From Clostridiales bacterium (GTDB lineage: Bacteria > Bacillota > Clostridia > Christensenellales > Aristaeellaceae): a DNA stretch of 64,000 nt. The position numbers and the translations under genes are program-made. The notes under the pieces were generated by a model. The model was not told where the DNA came from and searched no databases. It saw nothing but the letters and a program-made list of their open reading frames with translations. Shown here piece after piece: positions 26,900 through 35,642 of the stretch. The stretch spans positions 1-64,000 of the forward strand of contig JAHZHZ010000005.1 in NCBI GenBank assembly GCA_019419995.1, in the 5' to 3' direction. Position 1 is the first letter of the stretch, and the number at the start of each line of letters is the position of its first letter.

Positions 26900-27511
26900 T
26901 TAACACTCCTTTGTATTTGCAATTTCCCTGGCGATCATTTCCGTAGCCTCGGGTAGCAGCACCCATTCTGCCTGTTCCATAACTCTGCGCTGGAGGGTCT
27001 GGGGAGTATCGTCGGGGAGTACTTCCACGGCCTTTTGCAGTAGAATGGGGCCCTCATCCACTCCGCTGGTAACCAGGTGAACCGTGGCGCCTGTGATCTT
27101 TACACCCCGACGCAGCGCGGCCTCGTGGACGTGCAGTCCATAATAGCCCATACCGCAGAAGGAGGGGATGAGGGAAGGATGAATGTTGAGAATGCGGTTC
27201 TCGTACAAAGCTACGGTTTCGCTCTGTACAATACCCAGATATCCGGCCAGAACGATCATTTCAATGCCGTAGCGGGCAAGCACCTCATGCAGGGCCTGGG
27301 TGCGCGCCTCTCGCTGGGGATAGGCGGATCGGGTAATTTGTGCCGTAGGGATACCCGACTGCTCCGCACGTGTCAGGGCAAAGGCATCCTCACGGTCCGA
27401 AACCACCAGTGCAATTTCACCGGAAGGCAGTTTTCCAGCCTCCTGAGCATCGATCAGGGCCTGCAAATTGGTGCCGCCTCCGGAAACCAGCACGGCGATG
27501 CGCGTCTTCAC
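26900..27511 (-). CDS. purN: Phosphoribosylglycinamide formyltransferase
   Basis: Third step of purine synthesis, formylating GAR with 10-formyl-THF. 203 residues, with the N-terminal IAVLVSGGGTNLQALID motif and the catalytic segment ILNIHPSLIPSF (Asn and His) followed by GATVHLVTSGVDEGPIL, containing the catalytic aspartate. The start is GTG at 27511, overlapping the purM stop by four bases, which fits translational coupling. Confidence 0.95.
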   Translation of the reverse strand: MKTRIAVLVSGGGTNLQALIDAQEAGKLPSGEIALVVSDREDAFALTRAEQSGIPTAQITRSAYPQREARTQALHEVLARYGIEMIVLAGYLGIVQSETVALYENRILNIHPSLIPSFCGMGYYGLHVHEAALRRGVKITGATVHLVTSGVDEGPILLQKAVEVLPDDTPQTLQRRVMEQAEWVLLPEATEMIAREIANTKEC

Positions 27512-28542
27512 TGGAGGATCACCCTCTCTTCAGAGGCCGTCACTTCGCCGATGACATAGGCATCTACGCCATTCTCCCGTAGAATCTTCAGGGCAACATC
27601 TGCCTGAGCCGCATCCACCGTAGCCACCATGCCTACACCCATATTAAAGGTGTTGAACATGTCCCGCTCGGGAATCTGACCAAGGCGTTGAATCATCTGG
27701 AAGACAGGCAGCGGCCTCAGAGCAGATTTCTGAATTTGTGCGGCCATGCCTTCGGGCAGACTGCGGGGAATGTTTTCATAGAAGCCACCACCGGTGATGT
27801 TGGACAGGCCCTTGACGGTGACGTGCCGGGCCAGTTCCAGCACAGGTTTAACGTAAATGGTAGTGGGAGTGAGCAGCGCCTCGCCAACAGTCATGCCCAA
27901 CTCGTCCGAATACTGGTTCAGATCGCAGTTTTCCACATCAAACACCTTGCGGATCAGGGAATAGCCATTGGAATGGGGCCCGGAGGAGGGGAGGGCGATC
28001 AGCACGTCTCCGGGATGGATGGTACTGTTGTCGAAGATCTTGGCTTTGTCTACGATGCCGGTGGAGTATCCCGCCAGATCGTATTCATCCTCGGGGTAGA
28101 AGCCGGGCATTTCAGCGGTCTCGCCGCCGATAAGGGCGCAACCAGCCTGCACGCAACCCTCGGCAACTCCAGAGACGATTTGAGCGATCTTCTCGGGCAC
28201 GTTTTTACCACAGGCGATGTAATCCAAGAAGAATAGGGGCTTGGCGCCACAGCAAATGATGTCGTTGACGCACATGGCTACGCAGTCAATTCCAACACTG
28301 TCGTGTTTATCCATCAGGAAAGCAAGCTTGAGCTTGGTGCCCACACCGTCCGTACCGGAAACCAGCACGGGATGGGTCATGCCGGTGAGATCCGGTTCAA
28401 ACAAGCCGCCGAAGCCGCCGATGCCGGAAACTACGCCGGGCACCTGGGTGCGGGCAATGTGACTCTTCATCAGTTCCACGGATTTATATCCGGCGGTGAT
28501 GTCTACGCCGGCATTGCGATAGCTTTCACTGAAGCTTTTCAT
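27508..28542 (-). CDS. purM: Phosphoribosylformylglycinamidine cyclo-ligase
   Basis: Fifth step, converting FGAM to AIR with ATP. 344 residues of the normal PurM/ThiL fold. The N-terminal SYRNAGVDITAG region, LVSGTDGVGTKLKLA, and ALIGGETAEMPGFY are family signatures. The ATG overlaps the purF stop by four bases, and its end overlaps the purN start by four, so the three are strictly coupled. Confidence 0.96.
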   Translation of the reverse strand: MKSFSESYRNAGVDITAGYKSVELMKSHIARTQVPGVVSGIGGFGGLFEPDLTGMTHPVLVSGTDGVGTKLKLAFLMDKHDSVGIDCVAMCVNDIICCGAKPLFFLDYIACGKNVPEKIAQIVSGVAEGCVQAGCALIGGETAEMPGFYPEDEYDLAGYSTGIVDKAKIFDNSTIHPGDVLIALPSSGPHSNGYSLIRKVFDVENCDLNQYSDELGMTVGEALLTPTTIYVKPVLELARHVTVKGLSNITGGGFYENIPRSLPEGMAAQIQKSALRPLPVFQMIQRLGQIPERDMFNTFNMGVGMVATVDAAQADVALKILRENGVDAYVIGEVTASEERVILQ

Positions 28543-29981
28543 TGCGCTTTGCCCTCCGATATCTTTTTTTCAAATCTGGTTTTACCAGGGCACTTGGGGG
28601 GATCACAGGGATAGTTTCCGGTGAAGCAGGCATCACAGAAGCCACAGGAATTGTCCGGAATTTTGAGCACATCGTCGCAGCTGAGGAAGCCCAAGGAATC
28701 CACGCCGATGATTTTAGCGATTTCTTCAGTGCTGTACTTGCAGGCGATCAGATTGTCCCGACTATCAATGTCGGTGCCGAAGTAGCAAGGGTTGAGGAAT
28801 TTTGGCGCGGAGGAGCGGAAATGAACCTCTGTGGCTCCGGCCTCGCGCAAGAGCCGAACGATGCGGGCACTGGTAGTGCCGCGTACGATGGAATCATCCA
28901 CCATCACCACGCGCTTGCCTCGGACCACGGCGGACACAGGATTGAGCTTGATGCGGACCTTATCCTCCCGATCGGATTGCGTGGGCTGGATGAAGGTGCG
29001 GCCAATGTACTTGTTTTTGATTAGGCCGATGCCATAAGGGATGCCGCTTTGGCGGGCATAACCAATGGCGGCGTCGATGCCGCTGTCGGGAACGCCAATT
29101 ACCACGTCTGCCTGCACGGGATGTTCCAATGCCAGCAGAGCACCGGCTCTCAGACGGGCGTTGTGCACGCTGGAACCGTCGATAATGGAATCGGGCCGCG
29201 CAAAGTAGATATATTCAAAGATACAGGTAGACTTGGGTACGATACCCATGTGGCGGGTGTCCGAACGCATGCCGTCCTTGTCCACGATGACGATTTCGCC
29301 CGGGGCTACATCCCGAATGAAGCGGGCGCCCACGCTGTCCAGGGCGCAGCTTTCGGAGGCAAAGATGATGTCCTCACCGATTTGACCGATGCACAGAGGA
29401 TGGAAACCGTGGGGATCGCGAACCGCGATGAGCTTGGAGGGGGACATAATTACCAGGGAATAGGCGCCTTTCAGGCGATCCATAGTACGGCTCACAGCCT
29501 CCTCAATGGAACCGCAGGCCAAACGTTCCTTGGTGATGATGTAGGAGATTACTTCGGTATCGCTGGACATGTGGAAGATAGAACCCTGAAGTTCCAGTTC
29601 CTCCCGCAGCTCGGTGGCGTTGGTCAGAGAGCCGTTGTGGGCCAGAGCCATGCAACCCTTAATGTGGTTGACCACCAGCGGCTGGGCGTTGACCCGGGCG
29701 CTGGAACCCATGGTTCCGTAGCGGCAGTGGCCAATAGCCATCTGGCCGTGGTTGAGGGTATCCAGCACGTTTTGGGTAAAAACTTCATTGACCAGACCGG
29801 AATCTTTGTAGCAGGAGATTAGCCCATCGTCATTAACGGCAATGCCGCAGCTCTCCTGGCCGCGGTGTTGCAGGGAATACAGGGCGTAATAGCAGGCGGA
29901 AGCCACCTTTACATTGTCGCGGGCATAGATGCCGAAGATGCCGCACTCTTCGTGCAGCTTGTCAAAAATATCGCTGTGCAT
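28539..29981 (-). CDS. purF: Amidophosphoribosyltransferase
   Basis: Committed step of purine synthesis, PRPP plus glutamine to phosphoribosylamine. The ATG at 29981 with GGAGG upstream gives a 480-residue precursor whose short propeptide MHSDIFDKLHEE precedes CGIFGI; Cys13 would become the N-terminal nucleophile after self-cleavage. VVMVDDSIVRGTTS is the PRPP-binding loop. The cysteines in CGFCDACFTG and CDPPKC, together with an earlier one, match the 4Fe-4S cluster type of B. subtilis PurF. An upstream GTG would add eight residues but has no good ribosome site. Confidence 0.95.
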   Translation of the reverse strand: MHSDIFDKLHEECGIFGIYARDNVKVASACYYALYSLQHRGQESCGIAVNDDGLISCYKDSGLVNEVFTQNVLDTLNHGQMAIGHCRYGTMGSSARVNAQPLVVNHIKGCMALAHNGSLTNATELREELELQGSIFHMSSDTEVISYIITKERLACGSIEEAVSRTMDRLKGAYSLVIMSPSKLIAVRDPHGFHPLCIGQIGEDIIFASESCALDSVGARFIRDVAPGEIVIVDKDGMRSDTRHMGIVPKSTCIFEYIYFARPDSIIDGSSVHNARLRAGALLALEHPVQADVVIGVPDSGIDAAIGYARQSGIPYGIGLIKNKYIGRTFIQPTQSDREDKVRIKLNPVSAVVRGKRVVMVDDSIVRGTTSARIVRLLREAGATEVHFRSSAPKFLNPCYFGTDIDSRDNLIACKYSTEEIAKIIGVDSLGFLSCDDVLKIPDNSCGFCDACFTGNYPCDPPKCPGKTRFEKKISEGKAQ

Positions 29982-30035
29982 GCCTACCTCCAGATTGCGT
30001 GGCACATGACTGCCACATAAATTGCAAACGAAATA

Positions 30036-30059
30036 GGGAGAGTTGTATACAGCTCTCCC
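30036..30059 (-). other. Hairpin between purC and purF
   Basis: GGGAGAG (30036-30042) pairs with CTCTCCC (30053-30059) around a TGTATACA core with one mismatch. The minus-strand sequence after it is TATTTCG, only weakly U-rich. It may lower transcription or processing between purEC and the rest of the operon. Confidence 0.5.
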
Positions 30060-30068
30060 CTAAGAATC

Positions 30069-30779
30069 TTATTCACCCAGGATGCGGCGCATCATTTCCT
30101 GATAGGCGCCTTCCACATTGCCCAGATCCCGGCGGAAGCGGTCCTTATCCAGCTTCTCGTGGGTACGAACATCCCAGAAGCGGCAGGTATCCGGAGAAAT
30201 TTCGTCCGCCAGCACGATGGAACCATCGGCAGTCTTGCCGAACTCCAGCTTGAAATCCACCAATTCGATGTTGATCTTCAGGAAAAAGGCCTTCATCAGT
30301 TCGTTGATCTTGAATGCCATGGCCTTGATCGTTTCAATCTCCTCGCGGGTGGCCAGCTTCAGCGCCAGTGCGTGATATTCATTGATCAGCGGGTCGCCCA
30401 GATCGTCATTTTTGTAGGAGAACTCGATGGTGGGTTGCTCAAACACAATGCCCTCTTCCACGCCGTAGCGCTTGGAAAAAGAGCCTGCGGAAATATTACG
30501 GATGATGACTTCCAGTGGCACAATCTGCACCTTTTTAACCAAAGTATCGCTGTTGGAAAGCTCCTCGACAAAATGGGTGGGGATACCATTTTCTTCCAGC
30601 ATTTTCATCATGTAGTTGGTCACACGATTGTTAATTACGCCCTTGCCGGCGATGGTGCCCTTCTTCAGTCCGTTGAAAGCGGTGGCGTCGTCCTTGTAAG
30701 AGACAATGTACATCTCGGGGTTTTCCGTGGCATAAACCTTCTTAGCCTTGCCTTCGTAGAGCATTTCCATCTTCTGCAT
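30069..30779 (-). CDS. purC: SAICAR synthase
   Basis: Joins aspartate to CAIR with ATP, seventh step of the pathway. 236 residues, normal short bacterial form. LYEGKAKKVYAT near the N-terminus, YKDDATAFNG, and the late VLADEISPDTCRFWD motif identify it. Thirty bases after purE, 87 bases before purF. Confidence 0.96.
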   Translation of the reverse strand: MQKMEMLYEGKAKKVYATENPEMYIVSYKDDATAFNGLKKGTIAGKGVINNRVTNYMMKMLEENGIPTHFVEELSNSDTLVKKVQIVPLEVIIRNISAGSFSKRYGVEEGIVFEQPTIEFSYKNDDLGDPLINEYHALALKLATREEIETIKAMAFKINELMKAFFLKINIELVDFKLEFGKTADGSIVLADEISPDTCRFWDVRTHEKLDKDRFRRDLGNVEGAYQEMMRRILGE

Positions 30780-30808
30780 TTTGTATTCCCTCTTTCTCTG
30801 TCTTGAGC

Positions 30809-31300
30809 TCAGGCGAACAGGGCCTGAATTTCTGCATCCTTACACAATACTTTTTCCGTTTGTTCACGACGCAGCTGCGCAATCCGCTCTGCCAGTGCTT
30901 CATCGGATAAGGCGATGATCTGCGCGGCCAGCAGTGCAGCATTCGCGGCGCCATCAATAGCTACCGTGGCCACAGGCATGCCTGAAGGCATCTGTACCGT
31001 TGAAAGCAGTGCGTCCAAACCGTCCAACGTGGAGGACTTGATGGGTACGCCGATCACCGGAAGACAGCTGTTGGCAGCAAATGCCCCTGCAAGATGCGCG
31101 GCCTTGCCTGCACCGCAGATCAATACGCCATAGCCCGATTCTGCTGCGTTCGATGCAAATTCCCGGGCGGCATCCGGCGTACGATGCGCCGAAATTACCC
31201 GCACCGTAAAGGGAATGCCCAGTTTATTGAGCATATCCACAGCGCCTTGCATGGTTTTCAGATCACTGTCGCTACCCATGATCACGGCAACCTTTTTCAT
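30809..31300 (-). CDS. purE: N5-carboxyaminoimidazole ribonucleotide mutase
   Basis: First gene of the operon; moves the carboxyl group to form CAIR. 163 residues from the ATG at 31300, which has AGGAGGTAG upstream. VAVIMGSDSDLKTM and VISAHRTPDAAREF are the substrate-binding motifs; LICGAGKAAHLAGAFAA is the third, with Lys where most class I enzymes have Gly. No purK gene, which would make the N5-CAIR substrate, is found in this cluster. The open frame extends upstream past the promoter but that part is not PurE. Confidence 0.94.
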   Translation of the reverse strand: MKKVAVIMGSDSDLKTMQGAVDMLNKLGIPFTVRVISAHRTPDAAREFASNAAESGYGVLICGAGKAAHLAGAFAANSCLPVIGVPIKSSTLDGLDALLSTVQMPSGMPVATVAIDGAANAALLAAQIIALSDEALAERIAQLRREQTEKVLCKDAEIQALFA

Positions 31301-31346
31301 CCGTCTACCTCCTAAAACACGAACATTATTTACTGATTTCGATTTA

Positions 31347-31375
31347 ATGATAGCAAATTGATCCAATGAAGTCAA
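31347..31375 (-). promoter_or_regulatory. Promoter of the purine operon
   Basis: On the minus strand TTGACT (31375-31370), 17-base spacer, TATCAT (31352-31347). The leader to purE is only about 40 bases, too short for a purine riboswitch. CGAACAWT-like sequences flank the promoter (31320-31327 on the plus strand, 31397-31389 on the minus strand), resembling Firmicutes PurR half-boxes. Confidence 0.75.
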
Positions 31376-31533
31376 TGAAATCAAAGTAATTGTTCGTAAA
31401 TTATCCATGGTCGGAAGCACATAAACAAAAAAGATGTTTTGTGACAAAGTGCAAAAAAGCAATGATTGTGTTTTTTTAACATCGGTGTGCTATGCTTTTT
31501 TTCATTGGCTGAAGAACGGAGAGTGGATGTGCC

Positions 31534-32301
31534 GTGTGGAAATATTTTGGGACGATGATTAATGTATTGACGGTGGTGATGGGAAGCCTGTTGGGGCAGC
31601 TGTTGCGTGGGCGCACGGCGCACATGGGGAAGATGAGTGCCAGCATTATGCTGCCGGAAGTTCTCATGCCCTGCCTGGGATTGTGTACGGTTTTTGCCGC
31701 TATTTCGGGGCTGGGGGGCGTGGAATCTGGTGCGCAGGCGATTGTAGTGGTGGCCTCCATGGTGTTGGGGGTGCTGTTGGGATATGCATTGCATTTGGAT
31801 GCACGGATCAATGGGCTTGGCGAAGTGCTGGCGAGGCGTGCGGGAGGTTCGGATACTGCAGCTAACCCTGCTGCGGGGATTGTAACGGCCTGCCTGCTAT
31901 TCTGCATCGGCTCCATGGCTATCCTGGGTTCTTTTGAGGGGGCACGCAATGGGCCGGACGCACTTGATCTGAACTGTCACACCACGCTCCTGATTAAGTC
32001 TGTGTTGGACTTTGTGTCCGCCAGCTGCCTGGCTATGACCTACGGCCCCTCTGTAATGGTTTCGGCGGTGTTCGTGCTATGCTTTCAGGGCGGGCTCACG
32101 TTGCTGGCTTCGGGCATTCAGCCCTTTCTGGAGCGGATCCATGCACTTCCCATGGTGAATTGTGTGGGATCTTTGATTTTGCTGACCATCGCCATGAATC
32201 TGATGGGCATCCGGAAGTGGGAAACGGCAAATTATTTGCCGGCTATTGTGTTGCCCATTGGAATTTGCTGGCTGCTCAGCTTGTTCGGGATTCAGTTGTA
32301 A
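31534..32301 (+). CDS. DUF554 family membrane protein
   Basis: Integral membrane protein of 255 residues with about seven hydrophobic segments, of the widespread DUF554 family (unknown function, possibly transport). The N-terminal GTMINVLTVVMGSLLGQLL and the glycine-rich VLGVLLGYALHLD loop, plus SMAILGSFEGARNG-like LFCIGSMAILGSFEG, are family features. The start is GTG at 31534 with a weak GGAG. Monocistronic; divergent from the purine operon and ended by a hairpin. Confidence 0.85.
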   Translation: MWKYFGTMINVLTVVMGSLLGQLLRGRTAHMGKMSASIMLPEVLMPCLGLCTVFAAISGLGGVESGAQAIVVVASMVLGVLLGYALHLDARINGLGEVLARRAGGSDTAANPAAGIVTACLLFCIGSMAILGSFEGARNGPDALDLNCHTTLLIKSVLDFVSASCLAMTYGPSVMVSAVFVLCFQGGLTLLASGIQPFLERIHALPMVNCVGSLILLTIAMNLMGIRKWETANYLPAIVLPIGICWLLSLFGIQL

Positions 32302-32318
32302 GCTGGTTTAAAGGCTAT

Positions 32319-32351
32319 AAGGGCGGGTGCTTCGAAGAAGTACCCGCCCTT
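32319..32351. terminator. Terminator between DUF554 gene and M20 gene
   Basis: 10-bp GC stem AAGGGCGGGT (32319-32328) / ACCCGCCCTT (32342-32351), between convergent genes. The T-run on either side is short. Confidence 0.65.
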
Positions 32352-32428
32352 GTACATTGGAAAATATAAGGCTAGAGAGATTTACAACGTCTATGTGTAC
32401 CATAAAATCCTTCCACATCTTTTTAAAG

Positions 32429-33535
32429 TTATGAGGGGGAAACGCCACCAAAGCGAAGAGCGAGCTGTTCCAGAAAGTCAACGCCCACCTCCAGTGCACC
32501 TTCGTCAAAATTGAAGTTGTCCGCTTGCAACGGAGGACATGGGCCTGCACCCAGAAGGAAAAACTGTCCGGGCAGATGACGCTGGTACCAAGAGAAGTCC
32601 TCCGTTACCATTACCGGATGTGTCAATTCCTCAAAAGGTATGCCGGTGGCCCGAATTTTGCGGTAGAGTTCCGGGGGGTTAATGACGGCGGGGTAGCCCA
32701 TGCTGGTTTCTATCCGAATCCGGCAACCACTCTGGGCAGAAATATCGTCCGCAGCCCGACTCAGCGCGTCCAGAATTCCAAAGAAAACCTCATCCTGAAA
32801 TGCCCGCAGGGTACCCTCCATGCGGGTATGGTCGCTGACTACGTTGCATTGACAGCCGCTCTCCATGCGGCCGAAGTGCATTAGACGGTACATTTCTGGC
32901 GGCCAGGTGCTTTCGGCTTCCAGGGCCCGATGATAGAACTCAAAGCCTGCCGCCAGCGCGTCTAATCCCTCTTCGGCCCTGGCAACGCTCACGGATCGGC
33001 CGGTGATTTCTACGCTGACCTCGCAGGATCGGCTCATCATTTCATTTTCCCTGCTGGCAATAACCCCCAATGGTAGATCCGGCCACAGGTGCAGACCGAA
33101 AATGGCCTCTGTGTGGTGAGTTTCAAACACACCGCTTTTGCAAATGTCTCGGGCGCCGCCAGTAGTTTCCTCTGCGGGTTGAAAGATCAGGAGGATGTTT
33201 CGATCGGTTTGTATTCTGTCCATGCGCCGGGCCAGCTCCAGCAGCATAGCCATGTGTCCGTCATGTCCACAGGAATGCATCTGCCCAGGAATCGTTGAAG
33301 AAAAGGGCAGGAAGCTGCGCTCGTGAACGGGCAACCCATCAGCGCCGCTGCGAAAAGCCACGCTCTGATCGCAGCCATTGTCAAAGAAGGCGCAGAGAGA
33401 ATTGGGGATGGGTGAGAACAGGCGGCAGCGCAGTCCCTTCAGTGCATCTCGAAGATAGGACATAGTGCGATCCAAATCCCGGTCCAGTTCCGGAATGCGA
33501 TGCAGCGCTCTGCGATCTTCTATAATGGGTTTCAT
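32429..33535 (-). CDS. M20 family amidohydrolase
   Basis: Zinc/manganese-dependent amidohydrolase of the peptidase M20D type (N-acyl amino acid or related amide cleavage), 368 residues. MHSCGHDGHMAMLLELA gives the Cys and His metal ligands; FQPAEETTGGAR carries the catalytic glutamates. The usual RADMDALP motif appears as RSGADGLP. No signal peptide. It has its own promoter and is not in an operon. Substrate cannot be decided from sequence. Confidence 0.88.
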   Translation of the reverse strand: MKPIIEDRRALHRIPELDRDLDRTMSYLRDALKGLRCRLFSPIPNSLCAFFDNGCDQSVAFRSGADGLPVHERSFLPFSSTIPGQMHSCGHDGHMAMLLELARRMDRIQTDRNILLIFQPAEETTGGARDICKSGVFETHHTEAIFGLHLWPDLPLGVIASRENEMMSRSCEVSVEITGRSVSVARAEEGLDALAAGFEFYHRALEAESTWPPEMYRLMHFGRMESGCQCNVVSDHTRMEGTLRAFQDEVFFGILDALSRAADDISAQSGCRIRIETSMGYPAVINPPELYRKIRATGIPFEELTHPVMVTEDFSWYQRHLPGQFFLLGAGPCPPLQADNFNFDEGALEVGVDFLEQLALRFGGVSPS

Positions 33536-33558
33536 GGAGCATCCCCCCCTATATAGCT

Positions 33559-33587
33559 ATTTTAAAATTAGCAATGAGGAATGTCAA
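33559..33587 (-). promoter_or_regulatory. Promoter of the M20 amidohydrolase gene
   Basis: Minus strand TTGACA (33587-33582), 17-base spacer, TAAAAT (33564-33559), 24 bases before the start codon. Confidence 0.8.
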
Positions 33588-33657
33588 TGCGCCTTTAAAA
33601 ATCTACACAAATTTTCAGTATGGAAGGATGCGCAGCAATGAATAATTCATGAGCTTT

Positions 33658-34260
33658 TCATAGCTTTGCTTTCTTGCGGTAGAACCATAGGGAAAGGAAG
33701 AAAGAGGCCGTGTTGAGCAGCGCGGCCAGTAAAAATGCAGCCAGCGCCCAGGGGTAGCCTTCCATGCGTCCACCTATCATTTCTCCCAGTGCTGCGATGC
33801 CAATGGCGCCCAGTACGATGACAGCCATGGAAAACATCCGGCCCCGTTCTACGCCGAAGCGGAAGATTAGGGGAAGAACCACGGCGATCAGCAGCAGCGC
33901 CATTGCGGCGGCCATGGGAAGGAGTCGTAGCGACTGAACCGGAGCTGTGCTTCCAGCAATGAATTTTGTTCCGATTCCAGCGATCAAGGAGAGGAGCAGT
34001 GCAGCCAATACGCCTACCCAGCCAATAATATACTTGCATAGTACCAGCTGACCATCTGTATAGGGTAGCATGGCTGCCAGACGGGGCCATTTGGCCTGTT
34101 CGTCGTATGCCATGGCGGAAAAGGGCAGCATGGCTGCATAAACCAGCGCAAAGCTGGACAGTGAACCTATCGGCAGGAGCGCAAAGACCAGTACCAATAG
34201 CAGGTAGAAGCGCATCTGCTTGACCAAAGTGAGCGCATCTTTGTAAATCAGACCTTTCAC
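33658..34260 (-). CDS. ABC-2 type transporter permease
   Basis: Membrane component of a two-gene exporter, 200 residues with about five to six hydrophobic segments. MKGLIYKDALTLVKQMRFYLLL at the N-terminus and the cytoplasmic YDEQAKWPRLAAMLPYTDGQLVLCKY loop are typical of ABC2_membrane_5-like proteins encoded beside YtrA-type regulators. The start overlaps the ATPase stop by four bases. Substrate unknown; related systems respond to cell-wall antibiotics. Confidence 0.85.
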   Translation of the reverse strand: MKGLIYKDALTLVKQMRFYLLLVLVFALLPIGSLSSFALVYAAMLPFSAMAYDEQAKWPRLAAMLPYTDGQLVLCKYIIGWVGVLAALLLSLIAGIGTKFIAGSTAPVQSLRLLPMAAAMALLLIAVVLPLIFRFGVERGRMFSMAVIVLGAIGIAALGEMIGGRMEGYPWALAAFLLAALLNTASFFLSLWFYRKKAKL

Positions 34261-35111
34261 TTCTTTTCCACTCCCTTTGCAAAAAACAATATAATTTCTT
34301 CCAACGTGGTATGTTCCGAGGGAAATGCGCGGTTAACCTGTCCGCGCCGCACCAGTGCTTCCACGTTATAGGCATTTTCCCGCATACCTACTACTGCCTG
34401 AGAAGGAATTGATTCAAATTCCTCCCGGCTGAGGCGAAGCAGTGCATAGTCCTCCATGAGGCGATCCTTTTCTTCACAGAACATCAGATGGCCTTGGTGG
34501 ATAAAGGCGATATTATCGCAGATTTTTTCCAAATCGCTGGTAATGTGGGAAGAGATAAGGATGCTGTGTTCCTCGCTTCGAGTGTATTCGTTGAGTATAT
34601 CCAGCAATTCCTCCCTGGCCATGGGGTCCAATCCCCCAGTTGGCTCATCTAAAATCAGTAGCTTTGCATCGTGAGACAGGGCCACTGCAATTGCCAGCTT
34701 CATGCGCATGCCTCTGGAATAATCCCTGAATGGCTTTTGCTTCGGAAGATCAAAGCGGCGAAGATACCCCTCGTATTCCTGTGCGTCCCAATGAATGTAG
34801 CAGCTTCGCATCATGCGACTCACTTGCTCTGCGTTCATGATTGAGGGAAAGTGTGCTTCATCGAGCACTACACCGATATCCTGCTTGACTCGATCAAACT
34901 CTCGGCGGACCGGGTCGCATCCAAGTACTTTTGCGTTGCCTCCGTCTCTGGAAACAGCGTTTGTCAATAGATTGATTACGGTGCTCTTGCCTGCCCCATT
35001 TTCGCCCACAAGACCCAATATGGTGCCCTTTGGTAGATCAAAACTGAGAGGACTGAGTTCAAATCCAGGATAAGTTTTGCGTAAATCCCGTGCTTCGATA
35101 GCATTGATCAT
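34257..35111 (-). CDS. ABC exporter ATPase
   Basis: ATP-binding subunit paired with the ABC-2 permease, 284 residues. Walker A GLVGENGAGKST, signature YSRGMRMKLAIAVALS (divergent from LSGGQ, as usual in this group), Walker B LLILDEPTGGLD and the switch histidine ISSH are present. Its ATG overlaps the gntR stop by four bases; its end overlaps the permease start, so the three are translationally coupled. Confidence 0.93.
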   Translation of the reverse strand: MINAIEARDLRKTYPGFELSPLSFDLPKGTILGLVGENGAGKSTVINLLTNAVSRDGGNAKVLGCDPVRREFDRVKQDIGVVLDEAHFPSIMNAEQVSRMMRSCYIHWDAQEYEGYLRRFDLPKQKPFRDYSRGMRMKLAIAVALSHDAKLLILDEPTGGLDPMAREELLDILNEYTRSEEHSILISSHITSDLEKICDNIAFIHQGHLMFCEEKDRLMEDYALLRLSREEFESIPSQAVVGMRENAYNVEALVRRGQVNRAFPSEHTTLEEIILFFAKGVEKK

Positions 35112-35491
35112 AAATTTTCCTCCTCTCCATCCAACATGCGAAGTATTTCAATTAATTCCCGCGTTTCAATACCACATGCGCGGGCCTCCCGAAGTATTTG
35201 CTCCATCTGGTCCTCAATGCGCCGCAGACAGGATTCGCGAACGATTTCCCGATCCTTGGGGGCAACGTAGAAACCTTTTCCTGCAACGCTGTTCACATAA
35301 CCGTCCCGCTCCAGTTCCTCGTAGGCTCGCTTGGTAGTGATTACGCTGATGCGCAGATCCTTGGCCAAATTGCGGATGGAGGGGAGAAGTTCCCCCTCGG
35401 CCAGTGCTCCCGATAATATGGATTGTCGGATCTGTTGACTTACTTGCTCATAAATGGGACGAGGATCTGCATTACTGATGCGTATATCCAT
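35108..35491 (-). CDS. GntR-family regulator, YtrA subfamily
   Basis: 127-residue repressor with N-terminal winged HTH (IYEQVSQQIRQSILSGALAEGELLPSIRNLAKDL) and a short C-terminal helical dimerisation region, the YtrA layout, lacking an effector domain of the longer GntR types. The start ATG at 35491 has GAGGTG at the right distance. The family typically represses its own operon with a downstream ABC exporter; the inverted repeat over the promoter supports that here. Confidence 0.92.
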   Translation of the reverse strand: MDIRISNADPRPIYEQVSQQIRQSILSGALAEGELLPSIRNLAKDLRISVITTKRAYEELERDGYVNSVAGKGFYVAPKDREIVRESCLRRIEDQMEQILREARACGIETRELIEILRMLDGEEENL

Positions 35492-35511
35492 GGCAGTACA
35501 CCTCAATAATC

Positions 35512-35564
35512 ATACTGTATATATTCAGTATCTACAGTATACTCAGATAAAGCAGATTTGTCAA
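35512..35564 (-). promoter_or_regulatory. Promoter and operator of the gntR-ABC operon
   Basis: Minus strand TTGACA (35564-35559), 17-base spacer, TATACT (35541-35536). An inverted repeat ATACTGTA (35512-35519) / TACAGTAT (35533-35540), 13 bases apart, overlaps the -10 box and start site, as expected for repression by the first gene's product. Confidence 0.8.
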
Positions 35565-35594
35565 TCATAAAAGAGAAAGAATTTCAGAAGAAGA

Positions 35595-35627
35595 TAAAAA
35601 AGCCCGGGCGCACAGGGCGCCGCGGAC
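35595..35627 (-). terminator. Terminator of the LysM/GH25-like gene
   Basis: Minus strand GTCCGCGGCGC (35627-35617) pairs with GCGCCCGGGC (35611-35602) with one bulged C, loop CCTGT, then a run of six T and TATC. Confidence 0.75.
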
Positions 35628-35642
35628 TCTTGAAATTGCTTC

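Noticed and set aside
31301..31346. Purine riboswitch in front of purE
   Set aside because: The leader between promoter and purE is only about 40 bases, too short, and no conserved core is seen.
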